64,000 bases of DNA from Molossus alvarezi (taxonomy: Eukaryota; Chordata; Mammalia; Chiroptera; Molossidae), in NCBI GenBank assembly GCA_037176705.1, contig CM073886.1:5084001-5148000 (forward strand), given 5' to 3'. Positions 10,368 through 21,229 of the stretch are shown here, piece after piece. Within the stretch, counting starts at the first letter, position 1. The number at the start of each line of letters is the position of its first letter. A program made the position numbers and the translations under genes. The notes under the pieces are model-generated. The model searched no databases. It saw only the letters and a program-made list of their open reading frames with translations, and was not told where the DNA came from.

Positions 10368-10626
10368 GTTTTTTGTTTTTTTTTAGTCCTCACCCGAGGA
10401 CATTTTTTGATATTTTGTTCAGATGGAGTGGGAGGGGGGGGGAGAGAGAGAGAGAGAGAGAGAGAAACATCGATGTGAAAGGGACACATCGAGTGGCTGC
10501 CACCCGCACGACCAACCAGGGCCGGGGACAAACTGCAACCGAGGTACATGCCCTTAGCGGGAACCGAACCCGGGTCTCTCCGGACCACAGGCCAACGCTC
10601 TAACCTCTGAGCCAAACTGGCCAGGG
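10368..10626 (-). mobile_element. VES SINE
   Basis: Antisense, well preserved VES with a (GA)n expansion at about 10443-10465. Perfect 16-bp target-site duplication CCTACTTTTTGTTTTT at 10352-10367 and 10627-10642, indicating a young insertion. Confidence 0.96.
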
Positions 10627-10642
10627 CCTACTTTTTGTTTTT

Positions 10643-11236
10643 ATGGTTTGCTTTAGTCGGGTCCAAATAAAGTCTCTAAGAGCTGCTCTATCTGAGGTCT
10701 TTGTTTTAAAGTTCATAGCTCCTTCCTCTCTCTGGATCTCTCTCTCTCTCTCTGTAATATATTTGCGGGAGAAACTGGATAGTTTGTTCTGGGGACTCGC
10801 CCACTCTTGGTTTTGCTGGTTGTACCTGGGTTACCCAACATCTTAGCAAAGGAAATACCCTGGTCTCCGTCCTTGAAACTTACCTCGTTTCTCCTTATGC
10901 ACATTTTCTTGGCAATCTCATCAGTGTTGTGGGTTTAAATATACGCTGAATGCTTTGAATGGCTAGCTCCACGCCGTGGCTCTCCCCGACTGCAGGACCA
11001 GAGACCAGACGCCCACTGCTGTCTCCATTCGAATATGTAGGAGGCATCTCAGGTTCAGCGTGTCCACTTCCAGTGTGTTGGCTGTACCTTCAAAATACCT
11101 CCAGCGTCCACCCATTTCTCGCCACCCTCACACCATCTCTGACTAAATCATTCCATCTCTCACAGTTTTCCCTACTTCGACCATTGCTCCCTCCATGCTA
11201 GTCTCAATGCAGCATTAGTGTAATTGATACAGGTTT
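10643..11236. other. Non-coding DNA, nothing recognised
   Basis: Includes a short CT-rich stretch at 10723-10752. No gene supported. Confidence 0.4.
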
Positions 11237-11249
11237 AAAAAGTCAGGCT

Positions 11250-11502
11250 AGCCCTGGCCGGTTTGGCTCAGCGGTTAGAGCGTCGACCTGCGATCCAGAG
11301 AGACCTGGGTTCGGTTCCCACTAAGGGCACGTACCTTGGTTGCAGTTTGCCCCCGGCCCTGGTTGGGTTGTACGGGTGGCAGCCACTCGATGTGTCCCTT
11401 TCACGTCTACATTTCTCTTTCTCTCTCTCTTCCTCTCTCTCCCTCCCACTCTATCTGAACAAAAAATGGAAAAATGTTCTCAGGTGAGGATAAAAAAAAA
11501 AA
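11250..11502 (+). mobile_element. VES SINE inserted at the head of another VES
   Basis: Sense, well preserved VES (GCCCTGGCCGGTTTGGCTCAG to GGTGAGGATAAAAA). Perfect 13-bp target-site duplication AAAAAGTCAGGCT at 11237-11249 and 11503-11515. The right copy runs into the head of the next VES, so this element landed exactly at its upstream edge. Confidence 0.95.
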
Positions 11503-11510
11503 AAAAAGTC

Positions 11511-11735
11511 AGGCTGGTGTGGCTCAGTGGTTGAGCATCGACCCATGTACCAGGAGGTCGCTGGTTCAATTCCTAGTGACTGGTGAGGGCACTTGCCCAG
11601 GTTGTGGGCCAAATTCCTAGTGGCAGGCATGTAGAAGATGGCCAGTCAATGTTCTCTCTCATCGATGTTTTTGTCTCTCTCTCCCTCTCCCTTTCTCTCT
11701 AAAATCAATAAAGAAATTAAAAAATATATATATAA
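11511..11735 (+). mobile_element. VES SINE (GTGTGG subtype)
   Basis: Sense VES starting AGGCTGGTGTGGCTCAGTGG and ending in AAATCAATAAAG followed by an A/T-rich tail. Older than its upstream neighbour, which split it from its own 5' flank. Confidence 0.92.
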
Positions 11736-12007
11736 TGAATCATGCTGGATTTAAGACATTAAAAAAAAAAAAAAAGAGCAGGTCTCTCGTCCTTGTGCTA
11801 ATGTCCCTTTAGTGGCTCTCATTTCCCTCCAAGTAAAAGTCAAGGTGCTTAACAATGGCCTAATCTCACCTTTTTCTAGAACATTCTTTCCACAGACATT
11901 CTATGATTTGAATTTTGAAAATATCAGTCTGTTTTTCTGTTTTATTTAATAAAACCATATATAGAGCTTTATTTGTGCCAAACATTGTTTTAAGTGATTT
12001 ACTATTT

Positions 12008-12183
12008 GTTTTCAATCCTCACCGGAGGTTATGCTTATTGATTTCAGAGAGGGTTGCCTCTGTACACACCCTGACTGGGGATTGAACCCACAGCCTAGGT
12101 ATGTGCTCTGACCTGGAATTGAACCTGAAACCTTTTGATGTATAGGATGACACTCCGACCAACTGAGCCACCTGGCAAAGGCT
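12008..12183 (-). mobile_element. VES SINE, diverged
   Basis: Antisense, diverged and shortened VES (AATCCTCACCGGAGG to GAGCCACCTGGCAAAGGCT). Imperfect target-site duplication around GATTTACTATTT / TATTTACTATTA. Confidence 0.82.
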
Positions 12184-12229
12184 AAGTTATTTACTATTAA
12201 ATCTTTTTACCCTCAGACGGCACTGTGAT

Positions 12230-12355
12230 GTGGGTGCCATTATGCACTTCGTCTTACTGCTGAGGAAGAGAGGCCCAGAGAGATGCAGTAGCTTGTGCAG
12301 CATCACACAGCTAGTAAGTGACGGTGGTGATTCAAACCAGGCAGCCCTTCCTCAG
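12230..12355 (-). mobile_element. MIR SINE fossil
   Basis: Antisense MIR core: GAGGCCCAGAGAGATGCAG and CACACAGCTAGTAAGTGACG. Confidence 0.85.
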
Positions 12356-12680
12356 TCCATGCTTTTCCTCTTTTGAAATCAACTTTTGTGCAATATAATT
12401 GACATTAAAATAAAATACATCCAGTTGAAGTACACTGTTCAATGAGATTTGATAAATATATGTATATATCTATATAACAGCACAATCAAGATATAGAAAT
12501 TTCACCCCATAAAGCTTCTTTTTCAATAAACTCCTCCCACTGTACCTTCTGTGTCCCAGGCACTCCTAAGTGGTTTTCTGTCACTGTAGATTATTTTGTC
12601 TATCCTAGAGTTTCATATAAATGGAATCATGCAACATATATTCTTTTGGATTGGCTTTTTTTATACATTATGTATATTAA

Positions 12681-12940
12681 AATTTTTTTTAAAAAATCCT
12701 CACTGGAGGATATTTTTCCTTTAATCTTCAGATAGAGTGGGAGGGATGGAGAGAGAAGAGAGGGAGGGAGAGAGAAACATCAATGTGAGAGAGACACATC
12801 AACTGGTTGCCTCCCGCATGACCCAGACCAGGGCCTGGACTGAACTGCAACCGAGGTACATGCCCCTGGCCAGAATCAAACCTGAGACTCTTTGGTCCAT
12901 GGGCTGATGCTCTAACTGCTGAGCCAAACTGGCCAGGGCT
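12681..12940 (-). mobile_element. VES SINE
   Basis: Antisense VES (ATCCTCACTGGAGGATAT to CAAACTGGCCAGGGCT). Confidence 0.94.
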
Positions 12941-12954
12941 GACATTACATTTTT

Positions 12955-13215
12955 TTTTTAATTTTTTTATCCTCACCCGAGGACATTTTTCCATTTTTTG
13001 TTCAGATAGAGTGGGAAGGAGAGAGAGGAAGAGAGAGAGAGAGAAACATCGATTTGAAGATTTGAAAGGGACACATCGAGTGGCTGCCATCCGCATGACC
13101 AACCAGGGCCGGGGACAAACCACAATCAAGGTATGTGCCCTTAGCGGGAACCGAACCCGGGTCTCTCTGGACCGAAGGCCGATACTCTAACCGCTGAGCC
13201 AAACCGGCCAGGGTA
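12955..13215 (-). mobile_element. VES SINE, back to back with the previous one
   Basis: Antisense, less diverged VES. Perfect 13-bp target-site duplication ACATTACATTTTT at 12942-12954 and 13216-13228. It inserted immediately next to the head of the VES at 12681-12940. Confidence 0.96.
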
Positions 13216-13765
13216 ACATTACATTTTTGAGGCCATCTTTATTCTTGCATAAATTAGTTTGTTCCTCTTTCTATGCTCATAATGTCAAATATTTTTCTTT
13301 GGGTGTTTTAAAAATGTATTATTTTGAAATAATTATAGATTCACAGAAAGTTGCAAAAGGATAAAAAAGAATAAGGTCCTTGTGTCCTCTTCACCCAACT
13401 TCTCTCAGTGGTTACATCTTACATAACTATGGTACAGTGTCAAAACCAGGACATTGACATTGGTATAATCTAACCCATAGAGTTGATTCAGATGTCAACA
13501 GCTTTACATGCACTGATTCTTGTGTGTATTTGTATATAGTTTTTACAGTTGTGTCATGTGTGCAGATTCATGTAACCACTACCCCATTCAAGATCCAGAA
13601 CTGACTCATGACCACAGGCTCCTTTGTGCACCCTGAATAGCCACACTGTCCCCACGACAAACACTAATCTGTTTTCAATCCTATAATTTTACAGTGTGTA
13701 ACCTTTGTGATTGGCTTTTGTTCAATCAGCATAATTCCTTTGAGGTTTATTGAAATATTACTGCA

Positions 13766-13987
13766 GCCCAGCCAGTGTGGCTCAGTGGCTGAGCATCGAC
13801 CCATGCACCAAGAGGTCGCAAGTTCAATTCCCGGTCAGGGCACATGCCCAGGTTGTGGGCCAAATCCCCAGTGGGGAGCATGTTGGAGACGGCCAATCGA
13901 TGTTCTCTCTCATCGACATTTCTCTCTCTCTCCCTCTCCCTTCCTCTCTCTCTAAAATCAATAAAGAAAAAAATTTAAAAAAAGAAA
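13766..13987 (+). mobile_element. VES SINE (GTGTGG subtype)
   Basis: Sense VES, head CCCAGCCAGTGTGGCTCAG, tail AAATCAATAAAGAAAAAAA. Target-site duplication GAAATATTACTGCA (13752-13765) and GAAATATTACTACA (13988-14001), one mismatch. Confidence 0.95.
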
Positions 13988-14001
13988 GAAATATTACTAC
14001 A

Positions 14002-15350
14002 TATCCATCATTTGTTTTATTTCTGAGTAGTATTGTGTGGACATACCACAGTCTATTTTAACCATTCACCAACTGAAGGGCATTTGAATTTTTTCCAGTT
14101 TTTGACTGTAATAAAGCTGCTATAAACATTTGTGTACAAGCTTTTATGTGAACATAACTTTTCATTTTTCTGGAATAGATTACCAAGAGTGTAGTTGCTG
14201 GACTATATGTTACATGCATGTTTAGTTTTATAAGAAACTTATAAACGACTTTCCAGAATACCCACACCATTTTATTTTCTCACCAGCAATGTGAGTGATC
14301 AGTTTCTTTGCATCCTTTCCAGCATTTAGCATTATAACTTTAACATATATATATTTTTTGCCATCTGATAGATCTATAATGATTTTATGGTTTAAAATTC
14401 TTTTTTTCTTTATTGAGAGCAAGGGAGAGGGAGAGAGGTGGAAACATGGATGAAAAAGAATATAAATTGGCCACCTCCTGCGTGCCCCCCAACTGGGGAT
14501 TTGGCCCACAACCTGGGTATGTGCCCTGACCGGGAATCGAACCAGTGCATGGGTTGACACTCAACCACTGAGCCACGCCAGCCGGACAATTTTATGGTTT
14601 TAATGTTCATTTCCCTAATGGCTAATGATGTTGAATATCTTTTCATATTCTTATTTGTTATCTGGATATCCACCTCTGTGAAATGTCTGCTCACATATTT
14701 TGCCCATTTTCTAATTGGGTTCTTTGTCTTCCTTTTGTTGAGTTGTATGAGCACTCTATATATTTTGGAAATTAACCCCTTATCTGATGTATCATTGGCA
14801 ATGATGTTCTCCCACACAGTGGGTTGCCTTTCCATTTTGATGGTTGTTTCTTTTGCTGTGCAGAAGCTTTTTAGTTTGATGTAGTCCCATGTGTTCATTT
14901 TGTCCTTTGTTTCTGTTGCCTTAGGTGATGTATCAGTGAACATTCTGCTGCATATGATGTCCGAAATTTTGTTGCCTATATTTTCTTCTAGAATTTTTAT
15001 GGATTCATGGGTCACATTTAAGTCTTTTATCCATTTTGAGTTTATTTTTGTGTATGGTGTAAGTTGATGGTCTAGTGTCATTTTTTTGCATGTAGCTGTA
15101 CAATTTTCCCAACACCATTTATTAAAGAGGCTGTCTTTACTCCACTGTATGCTCTTGCCACCTTTGTGAAATTTTATTTGAGCATATTGCCTTGGGTCCA
15201 TTTTTGGGTTCTCTATTCTGTTCCACTGGTCTATATGCCTGTTCTTGTGCCAGTACAAGGCTGTTTTGATTTCAGTTGCTCTTTAGTATAACCTGATATC
15301 TGGTATTGTGATCCCACCTGCTTCGTCCTTCTTTTTCAAGATTGCTGTGG
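14002..15350 (-). mobile_element. L1 fragments (3' half of ORF2)
   Basis: Antisense L1. The right part (about 14,590-15,350) keeps a 170-codon stretch of ORF2 C-terminal domain on the minus strand (for example [20 protein letters not shown]) and resembles L1-C closely. The left part (14,002-14,380) looks older. A VES at 14396-14588 interrupts it. No complete ORF remains. Confidence 0.85.
14396..14588 (-). mobile_element. VES SINE (GTGTGG subtype)
   Basis: Antisense VES within L1 sequence. Flanks ATTTTATGGTTTAA and ATTTTATGGTTTTAA form a near-perfect target-site duplication. Confidence 0.93.
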
Positions 15351-16555
15351 CTATTAGGTGTCTTTTTTGGTTCCATATGAACCAAAGTATGTTTTTTCTG
15401 CTTGGGGTTTGTTTAGCTTCTTGGACTTGTGGATTTATAGTTTTATAAAAATTGAAAAGATTTTGGCCATTGTTTCTTTAAATATTTGTTCTGGTACCCT
15501 CTTCTTTCCTGGGACTCTAATTACATACATTTTAGATGTTTTATATTGTCCTAGAGCTCTCTTAAAAACTTTTTGGTCTTTTTTTCACCTGTGTTATAGT
15601 GAAATCACCTAGTGCTATGATTTCAAGTTCACCAGTCTTTTCTTCTGCAGTGTCTAATCTGCTGTAAATCCCTCCCAGTGTATATTTTATTTCAGGTATT
15701 GTATTTTTTATTTCTAGAAATTCCATTTGAGTTTTTTTATATTCCATGTTTCTTTTTAACATGTATATACTTTTCTCTACCTTATTGAACCTACAGAGTA
15801 TATTTATTTTTATTATTAAAAAAAAATTTTTTTTTTTTGCCTTTATTGATTTTAGAGAGAGAGGAAGTGAGAGGGAGAGAGAGATGGAACATCAATGAGA
15901 GAGAACATTGACCGAATGCCCCCCACTGGGGACCGGGCCCACAACCTGGGCATGTGTCCTGACTGGGAATCGGACCGGTGACCTCTTGGTGCATGGGTTA
16001 ATGCTCAACCACTGAGCCACACTGGTCAGACCAGAGTATATTTATAATAGCCATCCTTATCTGCTAATTTGATCTATCATTTCTGGATCTGTTTCTGTTG
16101 ATTGGGTTTTTTTCTGTGGTAATGATCCATATTCTTCTGCTTCTTTGCCTGGTAATTTTTGATTGGATGCTGAACATTTTGGATACTTACATTGCTGGTT
16201 ACTGGCTTTTCTAATACTTCTTTAAATATTGTTTGGATCTTTTTCTGACAGGTAATCCAGTTAATTGGAATCAGTTTGATCCTTTCAAGGCTTGCTTTCC
16301 TTAACACCCCACATATTTGGAGATTTTTTTTTTACTCTAGCTGGTAGGAATTATTCTCTACCCTGTATGAGCTTGAAGGATTGTTCTGCTTACTATTGTT
16401 TTTTTTTTTTTTTCTCTTATATTCTCAGGTGGTTTCTTACATGTATAGGCATAGAAGACATATTCAGCCAAAGACTTGAGGGACCCTTCTGCAAATCTTC
16501 AGAACTTCCTCTCTCTGCAATTCTTTTCTCTCCAACTGTCTCCTCAGCTCAGTGA
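15351..16555 (-). mobile_element. Old L1 ORF1-region remnants
   Basis: The minus strand at 15562-15762 reads as an ORF1-like coiled-coil piece (IKYTLGGIYSRLDTAEEKTG), a signature of L1 ORF1. Neighbouring sequence is degraded L1-like DNA. Interrupted by a VES at 15808-16031. A T-run lies at 16399-16413. Confidence 0.65.
15808..16031 (-). mobile_element. VES SINE (GTGTGG subtype)
   Basis: Antisense VES with a perfect 14-bp target-site duplication CAGAGTATATTTAT at 15794-15807 and 16032-16045. Confidence 0.95.
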
Positions 16556-16839
16556 GACCCATAGGCTCTGTTGGGACTCTCCCTCCTTGTGCTGAGGTCA
16601 GGAGACCCCAAATAGTGAGCTCGAGAACTTACAGAGCTCAGATGGTTTATGCATAGAGACAAAACTGCTAAGTACAGAAAGACCCAGTTCCCCACCTCCT
16701 TCTTTGTTCTCTTTCCTGTGATCATCACCTGTGTGTCTCCTTTACCACGTGCACAGAGCACTTCACTTCTGGTCACCAAATGTGTGAAGGTTTTCCCCAT
16801 ACCAAGCAACTCTGTGATGGCAGCTGGGTGTCCCCCAGT

Positions 16840-17480
16840 TTAACTAAATCCTGACACAATCTATCTGGAGATTATGTCAGACCCCATAGGCTAAGGGCTG
16901 AGCTCCACAAAACTTCTTTTACCCATTTCAGATGCAAATTGCAAGTGGTAGGTCCCCAGATTACCCACAACTTATGTCTGATTTGGTTGCAGATTGGAGG
17001 TTCCCACAACTCCCTCCTTATATTTGATTAATTTGCTAGAGCAGCTCTCAGAGCTCAGGGAAATACTTATGTTTACCAGTTTATTAAAGTATATGATAAA
17101 GGACACAGATGAACAGCTAGACAAGAAATGCACAGGGCGAGGCCTAGGGGGGTCCTGAGTACAAGAACTCTTGCCATGTGGATTTAGGGTGTATCACCCT
17201 CCCAGTGTGGATGTGTTTGCCAACTGGAAAGCTCTCTGAACCACCTCCTGCTGGGATCTTCCTCATTTGGGCATGGTCAGTTACTAACTTCCATCTCCAG
17301 CCCTTCTCTGGGGGGTTGGGGGTGGGGCTGAGCGTTCCAAGCTTTTAATCAGGGCTTAGTTTTTCCGGTGATCGGTTTCCATCCGGGAGCCGTTCAGGGT
17401 CCCACCTGGAGTTGCCTCATTAGAACAGAAGACGCTCCCAGTGCTCTTGCTACCCAGGGCATTTCAAGGAACCATTTCTA
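16840..17480 (+). mobile_element. Old interspersed repeat, probably LTR-type, family unassigned
   Basis: About 640 bp sharing a distinctive core with the right edge of the window: ATTTGCTAGAGCAGCTCTCA here versus ATTTGCTAGAACAGCTCGCA at 63,781. In both, the core is preceded by GGAGGTTCCC. I recognise the phrase as a common old mammalian repeat, likely an ERV-type LTR, but cannot name the family. No coding potential. Confidence 0.5.
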
Positions 17481-17617
17481 AAACCAGAAACAGAGATCAA
17501 TATATATTTTCTATTATCTCATAGTTTCCCTTCCCGCAGGAATTTCAGTCTTGTGTTACCTGTTGTCCAGTGTCTAGAAACTTTTGTTCATATATTTTGA
17601 TTGGTTTTCTAATTATT

Positions 17618-17861
17618 ATTATTATTATTTTTTATCCTCACTCGAGGACGTTTTCCCATTTTTTGTTCCGGTAGAGTGGGAGGGAGAGAGAGGAAGAGAG
17701 AGGGAAACATCGACGTGAAAGGGACACATTGAGTGGCTGCCATCTGCACAACCAACCAGGGCCGGGGACAAACTGCAACCGAGGTACATGCCCTTAGCGG
17801 GAACCCGGTCTCTCTGGACCGCAGGCCAACGCTCTAACTGCTGAGTCAAACTGGCCAGGGC
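17618..17861 (-). mobile_element. VES SINE
   Basis: Antisense VES with a perfect 16-bp target-site duplication TGGTTTTCTAATTATT at 17602-17617 and 17862-17877. The tail is a short (ATT)n. Confidence 0.96.
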
Positions 17862-17877
17862 TGGTTTTCTAATTATT

Positions 17878-18715
17878 TAAAGTGGGAGGTTTTATCTACT
17901 GCTGATGACCCCATCATGTCTGGAAGTAAAAGTCCAACTTGTTACTTTTATTTAAAAATTTTTTTTTCTTTAATTGATTTTAGAGAGAGAGGAAAGGAGA
18001 AGGAGAGAGAGAGATGGAAATATTGATAAGAAAGAACATCGATTGGCCACCTCCCGCATGCCTCGCACTGGGGACTTGGCCCACAACCTGGGCATGTGCC
18101 CTGACTGAGAATCAAACTGGCAACCTCTCGGTGCAGGGTTGACGCTCAACCACTGAGCCACACCAGCTGGGCCAACTTGTTCTTTTATTGATGAGTGGAA
18201 TTTCATTGAATGGGTATGCCACATTTGTTTAATCTTCCACCTATTGTTGGACATTTGAGTTGTTTCTAGTTTTTGGCTCTTATAAATGAAACGGTGGAAG
18301 TCTTTGTTTGAACATATGTTTTAATTTCTTTTGAGTAAATACTTAGGGGTTGAATTCCTGGATCATAGATTATTGTATATTTAACTTTTAAGACATTGAC
18401 AAACAGTTTTCCATAGTGGTGTACCAGTGATACATGTGTAAGAGTTCTTGCTCTATGTTATCGCCACTACTTGGTGTTATCATCTTTTAACCCTTCAGTC
18501 ATCTAGTGGGTACATAGTGGTATCTCACTGTAGTTAAATCTGCATGTTCCAATAGCGAATGATGTTGATAATCTTTAATGTGCTTATTGGCCATTTGTAT
18601 TTTTTAAATAAAGATTAAGTTTATATCTTTTCTCCATTTTCCTTCATTGGTTTATCTTGTTGTCACTGAATTGCAAGGTTTCTTTTCATGTTCTGGGTAT
18701 AAATCCTTTGTCAGG
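17878..18715 (-). mobile_element. Old L1 fragment (3' ORF2 region)
   Basis: Degraded antisense L1 (landmarks AATTTCATTGAATGGGTATG, TTTTCCATAGTGGTGTACCA), interrupted by the VES at 17951-18172. Confidence 0.75.
17951..18172 (-). mobile_element. VES SINE (GTGTGG subtype)
   Basis: Antisense VES. Flanks CCAACTTGTTACTTTTATT and CCAACTTGTTCTTTTATTG form the target-site duplication with one A gained or lost. Confidence 0.93.
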
Positions 18716-18980
18716 TACACAGAGCCCATGACCCTGAGCACTCCTCTGCTGTGCCGAGGGGGACAGGGGTGAGGGTGACAATGTAAATAGGAGAGAGATG
18801 CTGTGTCTTAGACTGGGGTAGGGGTTTCGATGGAGAAAAATTGGTGGAATTTTAAAATTATTTTTTAAAAACCTCAAGGGATTCTGGATCTATTTATCTT
18901 TCCCTTGTCTTCTGAATCTTCTTAATATATTTAAGATATCAAATCTAAATTATTTCTATGCTTGAATTAATTACAGGAGG

Positions 18981-19071
18981 ATGTCTCAGGAACCTAGGAC
19001 ATACGCTCTTTTCCTTTTCCTTTCTCTGAGCCATGGAGTGGCAAGTCTCCGAGTTCCAAACTCCAGGCAGG
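18981..19071 (+). CDS. OTOA: OTOA coding exon 1: signal peptide, residues 1-30
   Basis: The exon begins after the acceptor TTACAG at 18976 with GAGG, then ATG at 18981 (A at -3, fair Kozak context), and ends at the donor GG|GTAAGT (19072). Encodes residues 1-30 plus the first base of codon 31 (phase 1). MSQEPRTYALFLFLSLSHGV shows a short polar N-region and the hydrophobic core ALFLFLSLSHGVA, followed by a likely cleavage site near A21/S22. This is a secretory signal, as expected for an apical surface, GPI-linked protein. The start is chosen because it opens the signal peptide and matches the MSQEP start of mammalian otoancorin as I recall it. Confidence 0.93.
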
Positions 19072-19170
19072 GTAAGTCCCAGGGAGGAACAATCTGTCCT
19101 GGTTCCCACAGCTTAGGGGTGGAGTGGCGATGGGTCACTTTAGGTGCGTGATGCTGTAAAGTATCCTGGA

Positions 19171-19172
<2 letters not shown>

Positions 19173-19228
<56 letters not shown>
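19173..19228. repeat. Compound (GT)n(GA)n microsatellite in intron 1
   Basis: About 8 GT and 19 GA dinucleotides occupying about one seventh of the 383-bp intron 1. Confidence 0.97.
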
Positions 19229-19230
<2 letters not shown>

Positions 19231-19454
19231 ACATGTCCATGTGTGAGCACACGTGTAGGATTTTCAAGGTTATTGTAAAAGGGGTTTTTTAACTGAAGTT
19301 TTCTCACATGGGGCACATATAGGTGCAGGTATAATTAAACCCACTGTCATTTTCTTCATGACAGACTTTCAGGGGCTCTTTTCCTAACCCACACTCGTAT
19401 CTCTGAAGGTCACACAACTCAATTCTAGTTATGCATTCATTGGCTTTCTTACAG

Positions 19455-19483
19455 ATTTGCACCCGTTGTTGCAAAAAATGGCA
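19455..19483 (+). CDS. OTOA: OTOA coding exon 2: residues 31-40 (29 nt)
   Basis: Acceptor TTCTTACAG, donor GCA|GTGAGT. The split codon G+AT gives D31, then LHPLLQKMA. At 29 nt it falls in microexon size. Together with the next two exons it encodes the N-terminus of the mature protein. Support comes from frame continuity on both sides and match to the family sequence; splice signals alone would not have found it. Confidence 0.9.
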
Positions 19484-19572
19484 GTGAGTATTCCTTTTTC
19501 TTTTAAACCCAAACCTCCTTACTAGAGCTGCCAGCTTTGGGATGTACTTGATGTTATCTCTTTGCCTTTTAG

Positions 19573-19603
19573 GAAGAAATAATAGATGGAAACTATCTGA
19601 ATG
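19573..19603 (+). CDS. OTOA: OTOA coding exon 3: residues 41-50 (31 nt)
   Basis: Acceptor CTTTTAG, donor G|GTAATG. Encodes EEIIDGNYLN plus one base of codon 51. The preceding intron is only 89 bp (19484-19572), close to the lower limit for mammals. The donor GTAATG is slightly off consensus (T at +6 missing, A at +4 replaced by T at +5). Confidence 0.9.
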
Positions 19604-19716
19604 GTAATGTCCCCACCCTGTCCCCACCTGCTGCTTCTAAGAATTTCACACCGAATGTGACTGATCCCTCTGGAATGATTGCTTTCTAAGCTCTTTTCAT
19701 TTTATTCCCATTGTAG

Positions 19717-19744
19717 CATTACTGGATCTCATACAGTTTCAAAG
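19717..19744 (+). CDS. OTOA: OTOA coding exon 4: residues 51-59 (28 nt)
   Basis: Acceptor CATTGTAG, donor AAAG|GTAACC. G+CA gives A51, then LLDLIQFQ and two bases (AG) of codon 60. With 28 nt it is the smallest exon in the window. The amphipathic ALLDLIQF stretch continues the helical pattern from exon 3. Confidence 0.9.
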
Positions 19745-20402
19745 GTAACCTGCCCCAGAGGGGAGGGGTGGGATGGAATCGCTTTTTTAAAATGTTCTTA
19801 ACAAAAGTCTCTTAGTTATAAAAAGTAATACATACTTATTACCAAAAAAGTGTCAACCAAAGCACAAGCATTTTTTTTAAGTAGACACATTTGTTCCACA
19901 AACTTGTGCCCCCCTCTGCTCCAGCGTAGGAGCTGACGCTGACTGAGCGCTCCCCGCGTGCAGGTGTGGCTCTAAGTGCTCTGTGCGAGGAAACACCTCT
20001 AGTCCGCACAGGCGTGCCGGAGGCCTGCTGTCAGCCCAGCCCAGCAGCCGGAGCGATGGCACCGAGGCGGGGGTGGGGGGTTGTGCACCGGTCTCACGGC
20101 TGAAGTGGAGATGCCCTGTGTGCCCAGCAGCCTGGCTCCCGGCGCACCGTCCTTCCGCTGCGTTGTTACCTGTGCAGATGGCCGGCGTGATACCGGCACG
20201 AGGCAGAGCTCTGGGAGCTCATGGAAAGACATATGTTAGCAGATAATTTGAATACGACAAGTACTCTGAGAAGAGAGGGAGGCCTTGGGGCCTCATGACA
20301 GGGGCACTCAGTTCTGCTAAAGCGAGAGATCCCCTCAGGATAGACCCTCTCCCTAAGATAACACCAACTGATAGCTTTGGATATATTCTTTCAGGCTAAA
20401 AT

Positions 20403-20470
20403 ATTCATTCATTCATTCATTCATTCATCCATCCATCCATCCATCCATCCATCCATCCATCCATCCATTC
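20403..20470. repeat. (CATT)n-(CATC)n compound microsatellite
   Basis: About six ATTC repeats followed by about ten ATCC repeats. Confidence 0.97.
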
Positions 20471-20689
20471 ATAACAAAAATGGGATTATAAAGGCCTTCT
20501 AGCGGCCTACGGCAGGAGGGCTTCTCTGTCGCCAGTCTGCGGTGTCTGGAAGCAGCCGCCTGGCCCGTGCCGTCGGCGCCGAGTGTATTCCGCGGACCCC
20601 ACGCGCCCTCCTTGCTGAGCCTGGCACTTGTTGCTGGATGTTTGCGTTGTTCCCGATGTTGGCTATTACGAATGGAACTGCATTTGCTC

Positions 20690-20870
20690 TGTGTTGAGCG
20701 CTGTTTTAAGCACTTTAATGGTGTAAGCAAATTGAATCCTCACCATGGTTAGCTGTATAACATAGAAAGGGAAACTGAGGCACAGGGTAATTCAACAACT
20801 TGCCCAAGGCCACACTTGGATGCACAGTGTTCGAGTCCAGGCTTCAAGCCCACGCTCTCGCGGTGTTCTT
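20690..20870 (-). mobile_element. MIR SINE fossil
   Basis: Antisense MIR: AATCCTCACCATGGTTAGCT, GGGAAACTGAGGCACAGGG and TTGCCCAAGGCCACAC. Confidence 0.88.
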
Positions 20871-21229
20871 CCAGACCATGCACGCACCTGCCTTCACACT
20901 TGGTCAGTGAGGACACCGTTCTGAGTCCATCTGTGTGCACTGTAGCTGATTTAGGGGGATTGTTACGGGAACTGGAGTATTGTACACAGCTCAGAGATCA
21001 ATACCTGTCCCTGGGAGAATGGGATCCGAGCGGGTTCCCAGACTTGGAAACTCCCCCAGAGCCCACGCACTGTGCCAGGTCAGCAGGTCTCCTACCTCCA
21101 CACAGTCCCCAGCACCCGCCCCATCCCACCACCCTCTCGGACTCCCATCCCCTGGGCACTCGGCTGGTAGGAGAATGCCTCATCATGGGAACTGTCATCA
21201 TGTCCTTCTCCCATCTGTCCTGACCGAAG

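Larger units (their letters stand above)
12368..13751. mobile_element. Old L1 3'-region remnants, interrupted by two VES
   Basis: Phrases such as AATATAATTGACATTAAAAT and TTCACAGAAAGTTGCAAAAGG are typical of degraded L1M 3'UTR-type sequence. VES copies occupy 12681-12940 and 12955-13215. Assignment by phrase recognition only. Confidence 0.5.
19745..21229. other. OTOA intron 4
   Basis: 1,485 bp. Holds a compound (CATT)n(CATC)n microsatellite (20403-20470) and an antisense MIR fossil (20690-20870). The rest is unassigned and moderately CpG-rich around 19,900-20,200 and 20,490-20,600. Confidence 0.8.

Noticed and set aside
14410..15258. 282-codon minus-strand frame as a host gene
   Set aside because: It is L1 ORF2 C-terminal sequence running into an antisense VES.
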